From positions 1-10,241 of the forward strand of contig CAZKBV010000060.1 of assembly GCA_964551215.1 (NCBI GenBank): a stretch of DNA of 10,241 bases, read 5' to 3'. This document shows, piece by piece, positions 1 through 7,430 of this stretch. The notes beneath the pieces were generated by a model. It made no database searches, was not told where the DNA came from, and saw only the letters and a list, made by a program, of their open reading frames with translations. How positions within the stretch are numbered: position 1 is the stretch's first letter; each line of letters begins with the position of its first letter. Both the position numbers and the translations under genes were made by a program. This DNA is from JAFLUQ01 sp964551215. Lineage in GTDB: Bacteria; Bacillota; Clostridia; UMGS1883.

Positions 1-31
1 CACGTAAATACAAGCACAATATAAGTTCATT

Positions 32-120
32 CCCGCACAAATCGGGGGTGATACAAGAGGGGGCGCGTCCCCCCTCTTGTTCGTTTTAAGGGGGTTCGGG
101 GGGAAATCGAAATCCCCCCC
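32..120. repeat. Cluster of G/C-rich hairpins downstream of mutS2
   Basis: Three consecutive inverted repeats lie between the end of mutS2 and the window edge. The largest has 11-bp arms (53-63 with 70-80, ACAAGAGGGGG and its complement, 6-nt loop). A second has 7-bp arms (98-104 with 113-119, GGGGGGA/TCCCCCC, 8-nt loop). A third is small (32-35 with 43-46). The 53-80 stem is followed on the plus strand by TCGTTTT, a weak U-tract. On the minus strand no stem is followed by a clear T-run, so this is not a textbook intrinsic terminator for mutS2. It could still end transcription, stabilise the mutS2 3' end, or be a dispersed REP-like element. The stems are seen directly; their role is inferred. 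Confidence 0.6.
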
Positions 121-133
121 AAGAGCGCATTTC

Positions 134-2515
134 CTACTTTATTTCCACTATAGTTACGCCGGTTTCCCCTTCGCCGTACCGTCCGAGGCGGTAGCTTCTG
201 ACGTGGGGATGATGGCGCAGAAGGTCGTGTATTGCGCTGCGAAGGGCGCCCGTACCCTTTCCGTGAATAATGCTGACGCTTTCAAGATGAGCCATTGCCG
301 CCTCATCCAGATATTTGTCCGCCGCCATAACAGCCTCGTCCGCAAGCATTCCCCTAAGGTCTATTTCGGATTTTACCGCGGCGGTATTAAAGCCTCCGCC
401 GCCGACATTGACCTCGGCGCCCTTCTGTTTTTTCGCGGCGGCTTCCCTCAGAGCCGTAACGTTTGCCGTCACCTTGAGAATACCCATCTGAATTTGAAGG
501 TTCCCGTTTTTATCCGGCAGAGTAAGCACGGTTCCGTTCTGATTCATGGTGGAAACCTCCACTTCCATGCCTATGCGCAGCTTTTTCGGATCGATGGCGC
601 TGCCTTTGGCGGTAAACACATCCTCGCTTAGGGCTTCTTCAAGCTTGCCCATTCCGCTGCGGAGTCTGCGGCGGCCTTCCTCCATTGCCTTTCGGCTGTC
701 CTCTCGGGAGGATTTGAGCAGCTCCTGCATTTCACGGATTATCCTGTCGGATTCCTTTTTCGCCTGCTCATATATCCTTTTGGCGTCACGGCGGGCGTCG
801 TTAAGTATTTTTTCCTTCTGCTTTTCCACGGTTTCCTGCTGGCGGAGGGCCGTTTCCCGCGCCGCCATAGTTTCCGCCTTTGCGGCTTGCGCCCCTTCAA
901 GCTCCCGCTCCGCGCGGCGGCGGCTGTCCTCAAGAGAGGAAATAACATCCTCGAAACGGGTGCTGTCCTTGCTTACAAGCTCCTTTGCGCGGCGGATAAT
1001 ATCCTCGTCCATTCCGAGACGCTTGGATATGGCAAAGGCGTTGCTTTTGCCCGGCACGCCTATAAGCAGCTTATAGGTGGGCTTTAGGCTTTCAACGTCA
1101 AACTCGCAGGCCGCGTTTTCCACTCTGTCGGCGGACAGGGCGTAAAGCTTTATTTCGCTGTAGTGAGTTGTGGCGGCGGTTTTTGCGCCCAGCTCCTTTG
1201 TGCGCTCCAGTATTGCCACAGCCAGAGCCGCGCCCTCTGTGGGGTCGGTTCCGGCTCCAAGCTCGTCGAAAAGCGCCAGCGATTTGTAGTCCGCCTTTTT
1301 CAGAATGTCGATAATATTTACAATATGCGCGCTGAAGGTGCTGAGGGACTGCTCAATGGACTGCTCGTCGCCGATATCCGCAAACACGTTTTCAAACACG
1401 GCGATGTCGCTTTCCCCGTCGGCGGGGATGTGGAGTCCGGCCTGAGCCATAAGAGTCAGAAGCCCCAGAGTTTTAAGCGACACGGTTTTGCCGCCGGTGT
1501 TGGGGCCTGTAACCACAAGGGTGTCGAAATCCTTACCCAGATAAATATCCGTAGGCACCACCTTGCTTTTGTCTATAAGGGGATGGCGCCCCTTTTTTAT
1601 ATTGATTATGCCGTCGGAATTCAGCTTCGGAGCCGACCCTCCCATTCTTCGGGACAGCTTGCCCTTGGCGAAAATGAAATCAAGCTCCTCTATTATTCTG
1701 AAATCCCGCTTTATAATATCCGCGCTTTCCCCCACGCGGGCGGAAAATTCCATAAGTATTCTCTCTATTTCCTCCTGCTCGTCGCTTAAAAGGGTGCGGA
1801 GCTTATTGTTTATTTCCACGGCGGCCATAGGCTCCACAAATATTGTGGCTCCGCTGGCGGAGCTGTCGTGGATTATGCCGGGAACCGCGCTCTTATGCTC
1901 ACTTTTCACGGGAATGACGAATCTGTCGCCCCTCATGGTAACTATAGCGTCCTGCAAAACGGCGTTGTATTTGGGGGATTTTATCATGTCGTTAAGTACG
2001 TCCCTGACCTTATTGTTAAGACTGCGTATCTGCTTGCGGATTTTATAAAGCTCCGCAGAGGCCTCGTCGGCCATTTCCTCCTCGCTGAGTATGCTGCCCA
2101 TAATGCTCTGTTCCAGCTTTTTGTCCTCGCAAAGACCCGCCGACGCAAGAGCGAGCCTTGGATATTTTTCCTCAAAATCATCTTCCCGAAGGTAGCCTAT
2201 AAGCTCACGGGCAATTCTGAGCGTGTGAGCGACCGAAAGCAAATCGCCCATCGACAAAACTCCCCCGGCTTCCGCCCGCATGGCGGCTCCGGCGGCGTTT
2301 TTAAGGGGGCTTATGGGGGGAGCGCCCTTTTTCAGCAGAAGGCTTTCCGCTTCGGTAGTCTGCTCCAGCAACATTCCCGCCTCGTAAATGTCCTCCGAAG
2401 GCTTTAGGTTAAGGCATCTGTCTATTGTAGAGGAGCAAACCGCCCCCTCGGATAAAAGCTGTAATATTTTATTAAATTCAAGAACTCTGAGGGTTCTTTC
2501 TTCCACGCGTATCAC
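134..2515 (-). CDS. mutS2: MutS2 family ATPase/endonuclease with C-terminal Smr domain
   Basis: Full-length MutS2 (793 aa from the outer GTG; the family is about 780-800 aa). MutS2 does not do classical mismatch repair. Family members are linked to suppression of recombination and, in Bacillus, to splitting collided ribosomes. Domains in order: MutS-like core and clamp helices about residues 1-325; ABC-type ATPase with Walker A GPNTGGKT (337-344), signature region ending LSTFSAH (391-397) and Walker B ALFDELGAGTDP (414-425); a long charged coiled coil about 505-630; a small KOW-like beta segment about 645-690; Smr nuclease domain about 715-793 with DLRG (719-722) and HGKGTG (751-756). No key motif is missing. 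It ends in TAG. Two GTG starts are possible, 2515 and 2506 (codon 4, giving MEERTLRVLEF). The AAGGAA next to GTG 2515 leaves no spacer, and the best promoter gives a leader of only about 8 nt, so GTG 2506 is a serious alternative. It is transcribed divergently from the flippase gene. Confidence 0.96.
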   Translation of the reverse strand: MIRVEERTLRVLEFNKILQLLSEGAVCSSTIDRCLNLKPSEDIYEAGMLLEQTTEAESLLLKKGAPPISPLKNAAGAAMRAEAGGVLSMGDLLSVAHTLRIARELIGYLREDDFEEKYPRLALASAGLCEDKKLEQSIMGSILSEEEMADEASAELYKIRKQIRSLNNKVRDVLNDMIKSPKYNAVLQDAIVTMRGDRFVIPVKSEHKSAVPGIIHDSSASGATIFVEPMAAVEINNKLRTLLSDEQEEIERILMEFSARVGESADIIKRDFRIIEELDFIFAKGKLSRRMGGSAPKLNSDGIINIKKGRHPLIDKSKVVPTDIYLGKDFDTLVVTGPNTGGKTVSLKTLGLLTLMAQAGLHIPADGESDIAVFENVFADIGDEQSIEQSLSTFSAHIVNIIDILKKADYKSLALFDELGAGTDPTEGAALAVAILERTKELGAKTAATTHYSEIKLYALSADRVENAACEFDVESLKPTYKLLIGVPGKSNAFAISKRLGMDEDIIRRAKELVSKDSTRFEDVISSLEDSRRRAERELEGAQAAKAETMAARETALRQQETVEKQKEKILNDARRDAKRIYEQAKKESDRIIREMQELLKSSREDSRKAMEEGRRRLRSGMGKLEEALSEDVFTAKGSAIDPKKLRIGMEVEVSTMNQNGTVLTLPDKNGNLQIQMGILKVTANVTALREAAAKKQKGAEVNVGGGGFNTAAVKSEIDLRGMLADEAVMAADKYLDEAAMAHLESVSIIHGKGTGALRSAIHDLLRHHPHVRSYRLGRYGEGETGVTIVEIK

Positions 2516-2530
2516 TTCCTTACTTCCTTA
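2514..2530 (-). repeat. 8-bp tandem duplication at the mutS2 ribosome-binding site
   Basis: ACTTCCTT occurs twice head to tail (2514-2521, 2522-2529). On the mutS2 strand this doubles the AAGGA Shine-Dalgarno core. One copy touches GTG 2515 directly; the other lies about 9 nt upstream of it. The near copy is about 10 nt from the downstream GTG at 2506, so the duplication is what makes the start ambiguous. Confidence 0.8.
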
Positions 2531-2559
2531 GTATATACCAAATCCGTCTCTTTCGTCAA
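2530..2559 (-). promoter_or_regulatory. Candidate sigma-A promoter for mutS2
   Basis: On the minus strand TTGACG (2559-2554) and TATACT (2535-2530) are separated by 18 bp. Each hexamer is one base off consensus. Transcription would begin near 2523, leaving an extremely short leader before GTG 2515 and about 17 nt before GTG 2506. Confidence 0.6.
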
Positions 2560-2577
2560 TGATTTTTACATAATTGT

Positions 2578-2619
2578 TATAATTTAAATTGTTCGGAACA
2601 TATACTGTAACAAATTATA
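2578..2619. promoter_or_regulatory. Dyad-rich AT region between the divergent genes
   Basis: This is the core of the 224-bp divergent gap (2516-2739). TATAATTT (2578-2585) is an exact inverted match to AAATTATA (2612-2619). Between them is a smaller dyad, TGTTC-G-GAACA (2590-2600). On the plus strand TTATAAT (2577-2583), 15 bp, then CATATACT (2599-2606) resembles a sporulation sigma-E promoter (CATACAnT-like -10), which would suit a SpoVB-type flippase. A good plus-strand sigma-A promoter was not found. Nothing recognisable lies in 2620-2739 except the weak AAGG Shine-Dalgarno before 2740. The dyads are seen; operator or sigma-E function is speculative. Confidence 0.3.
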
Positions 2620-2739
2620 GGCATTTCAAAAAACCCTTTGGAACGGAAAAACGAGTACAGGCCGCCCACGGCGCGGCGTAATCATCGGCATTTTTCAAGC
2701 GGGGCTTTTAGAGGCGACATAAATTAAGGTCGGTATAAA

Positions 2740-4284
2740 ATGGAACAAAACGCTCGGAAAATTTTCATAAACACCATACTTCTCGCCGCCGTATCTCTTG
2801 CCATGCGGGGCGTAGGGATGATTTTTCAGGTATATCTCGCCGGAAAAATCGGCGCCGCGTCCTTGGGGGTTCACTCCCTTATTATGTCGGTATACACCAT
2901 GTTCGTAACCTTGGGCAGCGGCGGAATACGCTTTGCCGCGGCAAGGCTTACGGCGTCATGCCTCGCCTTAGAGCATAGCGTCAGAAAAACCGTTCGGACG
3001 GCATTGATATACGCCCTTTCGCTGGGCGGCGCAAGCCTTACCGCGCTGATGCTTTCGGGGAATTTCATTGCCGAAAGGTGGATAGGCTTAAGGGAGGCGA
3101 CTCCGGCGCTGAAGCTGCTGGCTCTGAGTTTGCCGTTTGTTTCCGTTTCCGCTGTTTTTGGCGGGTACTTTACGGGCGTGGAAAGAGTGATACGCTCCGT
3201 AGGAGTAAGTATTTTTGAACAGACGGGGCGCATTATCGTAACCGTCATGCTTCTTGGCCGCTTCGATAAACCGCCTCTGGGAACCGTATGCGCGTCCCTT
3301 GCGGCGGCGTCTCTGACGGGGGAGGCGATAAGCGGCGTTCTCCACTGGCTGCTTTACCTTGCGGACGTTCGCCGTTTTCCGAAGAACGCTTCCTCAAAAA
3401 GCTGCCGGAGGGACATCTTTTCCACCGCGATGCCCATTGCCGTAAGCGCGTATATGCGCACCGGACTTAATTCTCTTGGGCATATACTTATACCAAAGGG
3501 ATTGCGCCGCTTCGGCGCGGATTTCGCCGGAGCCTTTGAAACCTACGGCTTTATCCACGCCATGACCTTTCCGGTGGCACTGTTCCCGTCGGCTCTGCTG
3601 TCCGCTCTGGCGGAGCTTATCGTTCCTCGCCTTACCTCAGCCCAAGCCCGCGGCGGACGCAGAGCCATAGATTACATGACGGGGCGGGTTTTCAAAATCG
3701 GCCTAATGTTTTCCGCCGGAGTTGCCGCCGTAATGTTTTTCTTCGGGCCGGAGCTGGGCATAGCCGTGTATAAGGCTCCCCAAGTCGGGAAATTTATGAG
3801 GATTTTCGCTCCGCTCATTCCCGTAATGTACTGCGACATGGTGACGGACGGCTGTCTTAAAGGACTCGGACTTCACATGAAGGCCATGTACATAAATCTC
3901 GCGGAGGCCGCGCTTAACGTAATCCTGCTCTATACCCTTATTCCCAAAATGGGTATTCTCGGCTACGGCATAAGCATATATGTGTGCGAAACGTTCAATT
4001 TCGCCATGAGCTTTAAGGTTCTGCTTTCCGCCGTTCGGATACGGTTTTCTGTCTTTGAAATTCCGGGGATATTCCTGTGCGCGGCGCTCAGCTCCTTTGC
4101 GGTAAAGGCCTTTGCTCCGCCTATGATTTTCGGAATTATCGCTTCCGCGGCGGTATACGGCGTTATGCTGCGCATTTTCGGCATAATCTCCGCCGAGGAT
4201 ATAAGGTGGTTTTTAGGAATCACATTCGGAAAACCGGAAGCGTATTCGGATAAAAAAGTCAAAAATATTGTTGATTTTCGGTAA
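2740..4284 (+). CDS. SpoVB/MurJ-like lipid-linked oligosaccharide flippase (MOP superfamily)
   Basis: A 514-residue polytopic membrane protein of the polysaccharide-biosynthesis/MATE-like (MOP) superfamily. It is hydrophobic throughout, with about 14 likely membrane spans and basic cytoplasmic loops. The N-terminal block around residues 22-70 (RGVGMIFQVYLAGKIGAASL, later VTLGSGGIRFAAARL) follows the SpoVB/YtgP pattern of an Arg-Gly turn, LA-x-x-IG and a GI-x-x-A-x-x-RL segment. MPIAVSAYMRTGLNSLGHIL (231-250) starts the second half, and TDGCLKGLG (369-377) matches the late family motif. Relatives flip undecaprenyl-linked precursors across the membrane; SpoVB acts in spore cortex synthesis and YtgP/MurJ moves lipid II. 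The substrate cannot be read from sequence, so no symbol is given. Shine-Dalgarno is weak (AAGG about 10 nt before ATG). The gene ends in TAA, and the last codons overlap the promoter of the next gene. Confidence 0.88.
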   Translation: MEQNARKIFINTILLAAVSLAMRGVGMIFQVYLAGKIGAASLGVHSLIMSVYTMFVTLGSGGIRFAAARLTASCLALEHSVRKTVRTALIYALSLGGASLTALMLSGNFIAERWIGLREATPALKLLALSLPFVSVSAVFGGYFTGVERVIRSVGVSIFEQTGRIIVTVMLLGRFDKPPLGTVCASLAAASLTGEAISGVLHWLLYLADVRRFPKNASSKSCRRDIFSTAMPIAVSAYMRTGLNSLGHILIPKGLRRFGADFAGAFETYGFIHAMTFPVALFPSALLSALAELIVPRLTSAQARGGRRAIDYMTGRVFKIGLMFSAGVAAVMFFFGPELGIAVYKAPQVGKFMRIFAPLIPVMYCDMVTDGCLKGLGLHMKAMYINLAEAALNVILLYTLIPKMGILGYGISIYVCETFNFAMSFKVLLSAVRIRFSVFEIPGIFLCAALSSFAVKAFAPPMIFGIIASAAVYGVMLRIFGIISAEDIRWFLGITFGKPEAYSDKKVKNIVDFR

Positions 4285-4299
4285 AGCATAGTGTATAAT
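4271..4299 (+). promoter_or_regulatory. Sigma-A promoter for the yeiH-type gene
   Basis: TTGATT (4271-4276) and TATAAT (4294-4299) are 17 bp apart. The -35 box lies inside the last codons of the flippase gene and the -10 just past its stop. Transcription would start near 4306, giving a leader of about 55 nt, so the exporter gene can be expressed independently of the flippase. Confidence 0.6.
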
Positions 4300-4332
4300 G
4301 GCATTAAAGCGCATTTCCGCTTGACAATAAGA

Positions 4333-4360
4333 AGGAGACTTACAAGGAGGAGACTTACAA
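4333..4360 (+). repeat. 15-bp tandem duplication containing a doubled Shine-Dalgarno
   Basis: AGGAGACTTACAA occurs at 4333-4345 and again at 4348-4360, a tandem repeat of period 15. The result is two purine-rich ribosome-binding sequences, AAGGAG (4332-4337) and AAGGAGG (4344-4350). The second is about 10 nt before ATG 4361 and decides the start. The first is too far away to serve that ATG directly. Confidence 0.85.
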
Positions 4361-5407
4361 ATGAACTTTATCAAAAAAAATTCCCCCGGAATAGGGCTGT
4401 GTCTGCTTATTTCCATACCGTCGTACTTTTTGGGGAAGCTGCTCCCCACGGTGGGAGGTCCGGTTTTCGCCATACTTCTCGGTATGCTGATAACCGTTTT
4501 TCTTAAAGACAAATCCCTTTTCAAAAGCGGCATAGGCTTTACCTCAAAAAAGGTGCTTCAATACGCGGTAATACTTCTGGGCTTCGGGCTTAACCTTTCA
4601 ACCGTGCTTAAGGTCGGCTCCGCGTCGCTGCCGATTATCGCTTCCACCATATCCGTGTCCCTTATAGTAGCGTTTGCGCTGCATAAAATTCTAAAGGCGC
4701 CGTCAAAAATTTCCGTGCTTGTGGGAGTTGGCTCGTCAATCTGCGGCGGCAGCGCCATTGCCGCCACCGCTCCGGTAATCGACGCGGACGACGAAGAGAT
4801 TGCCCAGTCCGTTTCGGTAATCTTTCTCTTCAATATAATCGCCGCCCTTATCTTCCCCACCTTGGGCGGATTGCTGGGGCTGAGCAACGAGGGCTTCGGG
4901 CTTTTCGCCGGAACAGCCGTGAACGACACCTCCTCTGTTACGGCGGCGGCTTCCGCGTGGGACGGAATCCACCACAGCAATACCCTTGACAGCGCAACAA
5001 TAGTCAAGCTTACAAGAACTCTCGCCATAATCCCCATAACCCTTGTGCTGGCATTTGTCCGTACAAGAAAGGAATCCAAAAGCGGGAAATCCGTTGATAT
5101 TAAGAAAATATTTCCCATGTTTATTCTTTACTTCGTTTTGGCGTCTGTTATCACCACTGCCGTATCCGCCCTTTCCGGCGCGGAAGCCCTGAGCGGGGTA
5201 TGCGGTTGGCTGACGGACTGCGCTTTTCCGTTTTTGAAAAGTCTCAGCAAGTTCTTTATAATAATGGCAATGTCCGCAATCGGGCTTAACACCGATATAG
5301 TCAAGCTGATAAAAACCGGCGGAAAGCCCATTTTCATGGGCTTCTGCTGCTGGATAGGCATTGCCTCGGTAAGCCTGCTTATGCAGCACCTGCTGGGAAT
5401 TTGGTAA
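4361..5407 (+). CDS. yeiH: YeiH family putative sulfate exporter
   Basis: A 348-residue membrane protein with about 9-11 predicted hydrophobic spans, the usual size for the YeiH/YadS family (Pfam Cons_hypoth698, annotated as putative sulfate exporter). Diagnostic motifs are present: LLGFGLNLS (72-80), GSSICGGSAIAATAPVI (124-140), FAGTAVNDTSSV (182-193) and the C-terminal SAIGLNTD (305-312). Two internal GLN/GLNTD-type segments suggest the inverted-repeat fold typical of the family. Substrate is not established for most members; the sulfate label comes from family annotation. ATG 4361 is preceded by AAGGAGG. It has its own promoter and runs convergently into the carboxypeptidase gene. No sulfur-metabolism genes are adjacent, so context does not help assign a substrate. 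The symbol reflects the family, not a proven orthologue. Confidence 0.9.
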   Translation: MNFIKKNSPGIGLCLLISIPSYFLGKLLPTVGGPVFAILLGMLITVFLKDKSLFKSGIGFTSKKVLQYAVILLGFGLNLSTVLKVGSASLPIIASTISVSLIVAFALHKILKAPSKISVLVGVGSSICGGSAIAATAPVIDADDEEIAQSVSVIFLFNIIAALIFPTLGGLLGLSNEGFGLFAGTAVNDTSSVTAAASAWDGIHHSNTLDSATIVKLTRTLAIIPITLVLAFVRTRKESKSGKSVDIKKIFPMFILYFVLASVITTAVSALSGAEALSGVCGWLTDCAFPFLKSLSKFFIIMAMSAIGLNTDIVKLIKTGGKPIFMGFCCWIGIASVSLLMQHLLGIW

Positions 5408-5413
5408 AATTCG

Positions 5414-5440
5414 GTTAAGGCATTTAACAAATATTTTTAC
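5414..5440. terminator. Weak bidirectional terminator candidate at a convergent junction
   Basis: GTTAA (5414-5418) and TTAAC (5424-5428) form a short stem with a 5-nt loop in the 39-bp gap between two converging genes. On the plus strand it is followed by AAATATTTTTA; on the minus strand by CGAATTTTA. The stem is only 5 bp and AT-rich, so efficiency is doubtful, but no better structure exists here. Confidence 0.35.
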
Positions 5441-5446
5441 AGCCGA

Positions 5447-6583
5447 TTAATCTAAGGTCATATAGGCTTCCATAAGCCCTTTAAAATAGGCGAAAACGCT
5501 TTTTCCGGCAACGTCCTCGGCGGCCACAAGGTCTGCCGAGGCTATTTCTTCTTCGCCGCAGACGGCCCTTATCCGCCCCAGCTTATCCCCCTTCTTTACG
5601 GGGGCGGTTATTTTCCCCACTTCAATCCTTTTTTCGACGGCGGCGGCCTTATCCTTGGGAAGAACCGCCGAGGAGCTTTCCCCCAAGGTAAGCTTCACCT
5701 CCGATTTTATCCCCTTCGACACCTCCCCTTTGGCAACGGTCTTTCCCTTTTCGCCCAAGGTCACGCTGGCAAACCCCGCAAAGCCGTAATTTAACAGTTC
5801 CCTTGCGGAGGCAAAGCGCGCCTTTGAATTGGGGCTTCCCATAACAACGGCGATAAGGTGCATTCCGTCGCGTTTTGCCGTTGCGCTTATACAGCAGCCC
5901 GCGAGACTTGTCGAGCCGGTTTTAAGTCCCGTCGCTCCGTCGTAAAAGCGTATAAGCTTATTTGTGTTGGCAAGCTGAAACGCTCCGCCTCGGAGGGAAT
6001 CCATCCATATTGTGGTGTACCTGAAAATATCCGGATGCTTCATAAGCTCCCGACTCATTACGGCAATATCCATTGCGGAGCAGTAATGCCCGTCGGCGTC
6101 AAGGCCGTTGCAGTTTACGAAATGGGTGTTATTCATTCCCAGCTCCGCCGCCCGGGCGTTCATCTTATCAACAAAGGCTTCCTCGCTGCCGCAAAGATGC
6201 TCCGCCATAGCTACGCAGGCGTCGTTGCCGGAGGCTATCGCTATCCCTTTCAGCAAATCGTCAACGGACATTCGCTCGTTTGTGTCGAGATATATGGTGC
6301 TTCCGCCCATGCTTTTGGCCCTCTCGCCGGCAGTTACCACAGTAGTGTAGTCTATCTCTCCCCTATCTATGGCCTCCATTATCAGCAACATTGTCATAAC
6401 CTTTGTCACGCTGGCCGGAGGCAAAGGCCTCTCGGAGTTAAGCTCGTAAAGAACCGTACCGCTCCGGCTGTCCATAAGCACCGCGGATTTTGCGTCTACA
6501 TAAGGCTCCGCCGATACGGGAACGGCTATTAAAGCAAAAATTAAAATTACAGATATAAATTTTTTCACGAAAGATTTTTTCAA
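5447..6583 (-). CDS. D-alanyl-D-alanine carboxypeptidase (DacF/DacA type, penicillin-binding protein 5 family)
   Basis: A 378-residue secreted serine DD-carboxypeptidase, which removes the terminal D-Ala from peptidoglycan stem pentapeptides. From the chosen start there is a signal peptide (basic MKKSFVKKF, hydrophobic core, likely cleavage after VPVSA at about 25). The peptidase S11 domain (about 27-270) has all three active-site motifs: SVTK (58-61, nucleophile S58, base K61), SGN (118-120) and KTG (221-223). A PBP5 C-terminal beta domain (about 275-355) and a short amphipathic C-terminal helix (VFAYFKGLMEAYM) that would hold it to the membrane follow. The open frame extends to a TTG at 6607, but I place the start at TTG 6583 because AAAGGGGG (6600-6593) is 9 nt upstream and the protein then begins with a normal signal peptide. 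That Shine-Dalgarno lies in the 3' arm of a terminator hairpin. No convincing promoter lies between yebC and this gene. DacF is a sporulation enzyme in Bacillus; role here is inferred only to enzyme class. Confidence 0.93.
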   Translation of the reverse strand: MKKSFVKKFISVILIFALIAVPVSAEPYVDAKSAVLMDSRSGTVLYELNSERPLPPASVTKVMTMLLIMEAIDRGEIDYTTVVTAGERAKSMGGSTIYLDTNERMSVDDLLKGIAIASGNDACVAMAEHLCGSEEAFVDKMNARAAELGMNNTHFVNCNGLDADGHYCSAMDIAVMSRELMKHPDIFRYTTIWMDSLRGGAFQLANTNKLIRFYDGATGLKTGSTSLAGCCISATAKRDGMHLIAVVMGSPNSKARFASARELLNYGFAGFASVTLGEKGKTVAKGEVSKGIKSEVKLTLGESSSAVLPKDKAAAVEKRIEVGKITAPVKKGDKLGRIRAVCGEEEIASADLVAAEDVAGKSVFAYFKGLMEAYMTLD

Positions 6584-6584
6584 G

Positions 6585-6624
6585 AAAAAACGCCCCCTTT
6601 GTAACAATCTATTACAAAGGGGGC
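6585..6624 (-). terminator. Intrinsic terminator after yebC, overlapping the next gene's ribosome-binding site
   Basis: GCCCCCTTTGTAA (6592-6604) and its exact complement (6612-6624) make a 13-bp stem with a 7-nt loop. On the minus strand it is followed immediately by a T6 run (6590-6585). It stands 35 nt after the yebC stop, so it ends the yebC transcript. The 3' arm contains AAAGGGGG, the only good Shine-Dalgarno for TTG 6583 of the carboxypeptidase. Confidence 0.85.
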
Positions 6625-6659
6625 TTGTTTAATTCCCGTATATCGGACTTTCGCAAAGG

Positions 6660-7388
6660 CTACTCGTCCCAGTTATGGTAAACGTTCTGAACGTCGTCGT
6701 TATCCTCAAGCATATCTATGAGCTTGTTCATGTTTTTGACGTCCTCTTCATCTTCAAGCGTGACCATAGTCTGGGGCATCATTCTTATCTCAGCCTGTAA
6801 AAATGTATATCCCTTGGCTTCAAGAGCCTCGCGGACAGCCGAGAAGGAGTCGGGGTCCGTAAGTATTTCAAAAATATTTTCCTCGGCGTTAAAGTCCTCC
6901 GCGCCGCAGTCAAGAGCGTCCATCATAACAGTGTCCTCGTCCAGTTCTTCCTCGGAATTGTCGATAACAATAACGCCCTTTTGGTCGAACATATAGCTTA
7001 CACAGCCGTTAGTCCCCAGATTTCCGCCGTATTTATCAAAATAATGGCGCATATCTCCGGCGGTGCGGTTGCGGTTATTTGTTAGGGTTTCGACAATCAG
7101 CGCCACCCCTCTTGGGCCGTAGCCCTCGTATGTGATTTCCTCGTAGTCCGCTCCGCCACCTTCTCCGGCGGCCTTGGCAATACAGCGGTTGATGTTTTCG
7201 TTGGGCATATTGTTTGCGCGAGCCTTGGCTATAGCGTCGCGAAGCTTGCTGTTGCTGTCGGGATTTGGCCCGCCCTCGCGAACGATAACCGCCAGCTCGC
7301 GGCCTATCTTTGTAAATATTTTCGCGCGCTGAGCGTCGGATTTTTCCTTCTTGTTCTTGATGTTATTCCACTTGGAATGTCCTGACAT
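6660..7388 (-). CDS. yebC: YebC/PmpR family protein (TACO1-like translation factor/regulator)
   Basis: A complete YebC/PmpR family protein of 242 aa (family about 240-250). It starts with the family signature SGHSKWNNIKNKKEKSDA followed by AKIFTKIGREL. Other conserved blocks are AKARANNMPNENI, ITYEGYGPRGVALIVE and GNLGTNGCVSYMF, and the acidic C-terminal half ends in LEDNDDVQNVYHNWDE, as expected. The family was first described as DNA-binding transcriptional regulators (PmpR). More recent work on bacterial YebC proteins and mitochondrial TACO1 ties them to the ribosome and to relief of stalls at proline-rich stretches; which applies here cannot be seen. ATG 7388 has GAGG 7 nt upstream. A candidate promoter lies at 7491-7520, and a strong hairpin would sit in the leader. 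A terminator follows the gene, so it is probably monocistronic or the last gene of the rsmD-coaD unit. Confidence 0.95.
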   Translation of the reverse strand: MSGHSKWNNIKNKKEKSDAQRAKIFTKIGRELAVIVREGGPNPDSNSKLRDAIAKARANNMPNENINRCIAKAAGEGGGADYEEITYEGYGPRGVALIVETLTNNRNRTAGDMRHYFDKYGGNLGTNGCVSYMFDQKGVIVIDNSEEELDEDTVMMDALDCGAEDFNAEENIFEILTDPDSFSAVREALEAKGYTFLQAEIRMMPQTMVTLEDEEDVKNMNKLIDMLEDNDDVQNVYHNWDE

Positions 7389-7430
7389 ATTTACACCTCA
7401 ATTATTGTATTTACTGTAAACCGTATGCCG

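Noticed and set aside
44..103. G-quadruplex from four G5-G6 runs
   Set aside because: Loops are very unequal (about 10, 26 and 3 nt) and the same G-runs pair better with nearby C-runs as hairpins.
1163..2407. Overlapping open frames on the plus strand opposite mutS2
   Set aside because: Antisense frames of a well-conserved gene, with no homology or start signals; a by-product of codon bias.
2620..2739. Riboswitch or small RNA in the divergent gap
   Set aside because: Only a minor GC-rich stem around 2658-2680 is visible, with no known consensus or terminator.
6584..6607. TTG at 6607 as start of the carboxypeptidase
   Set aside because: That codon is in the terminator loop with no Shine-Dalgarno ahead of it, and the extra residues translate the hairpin.
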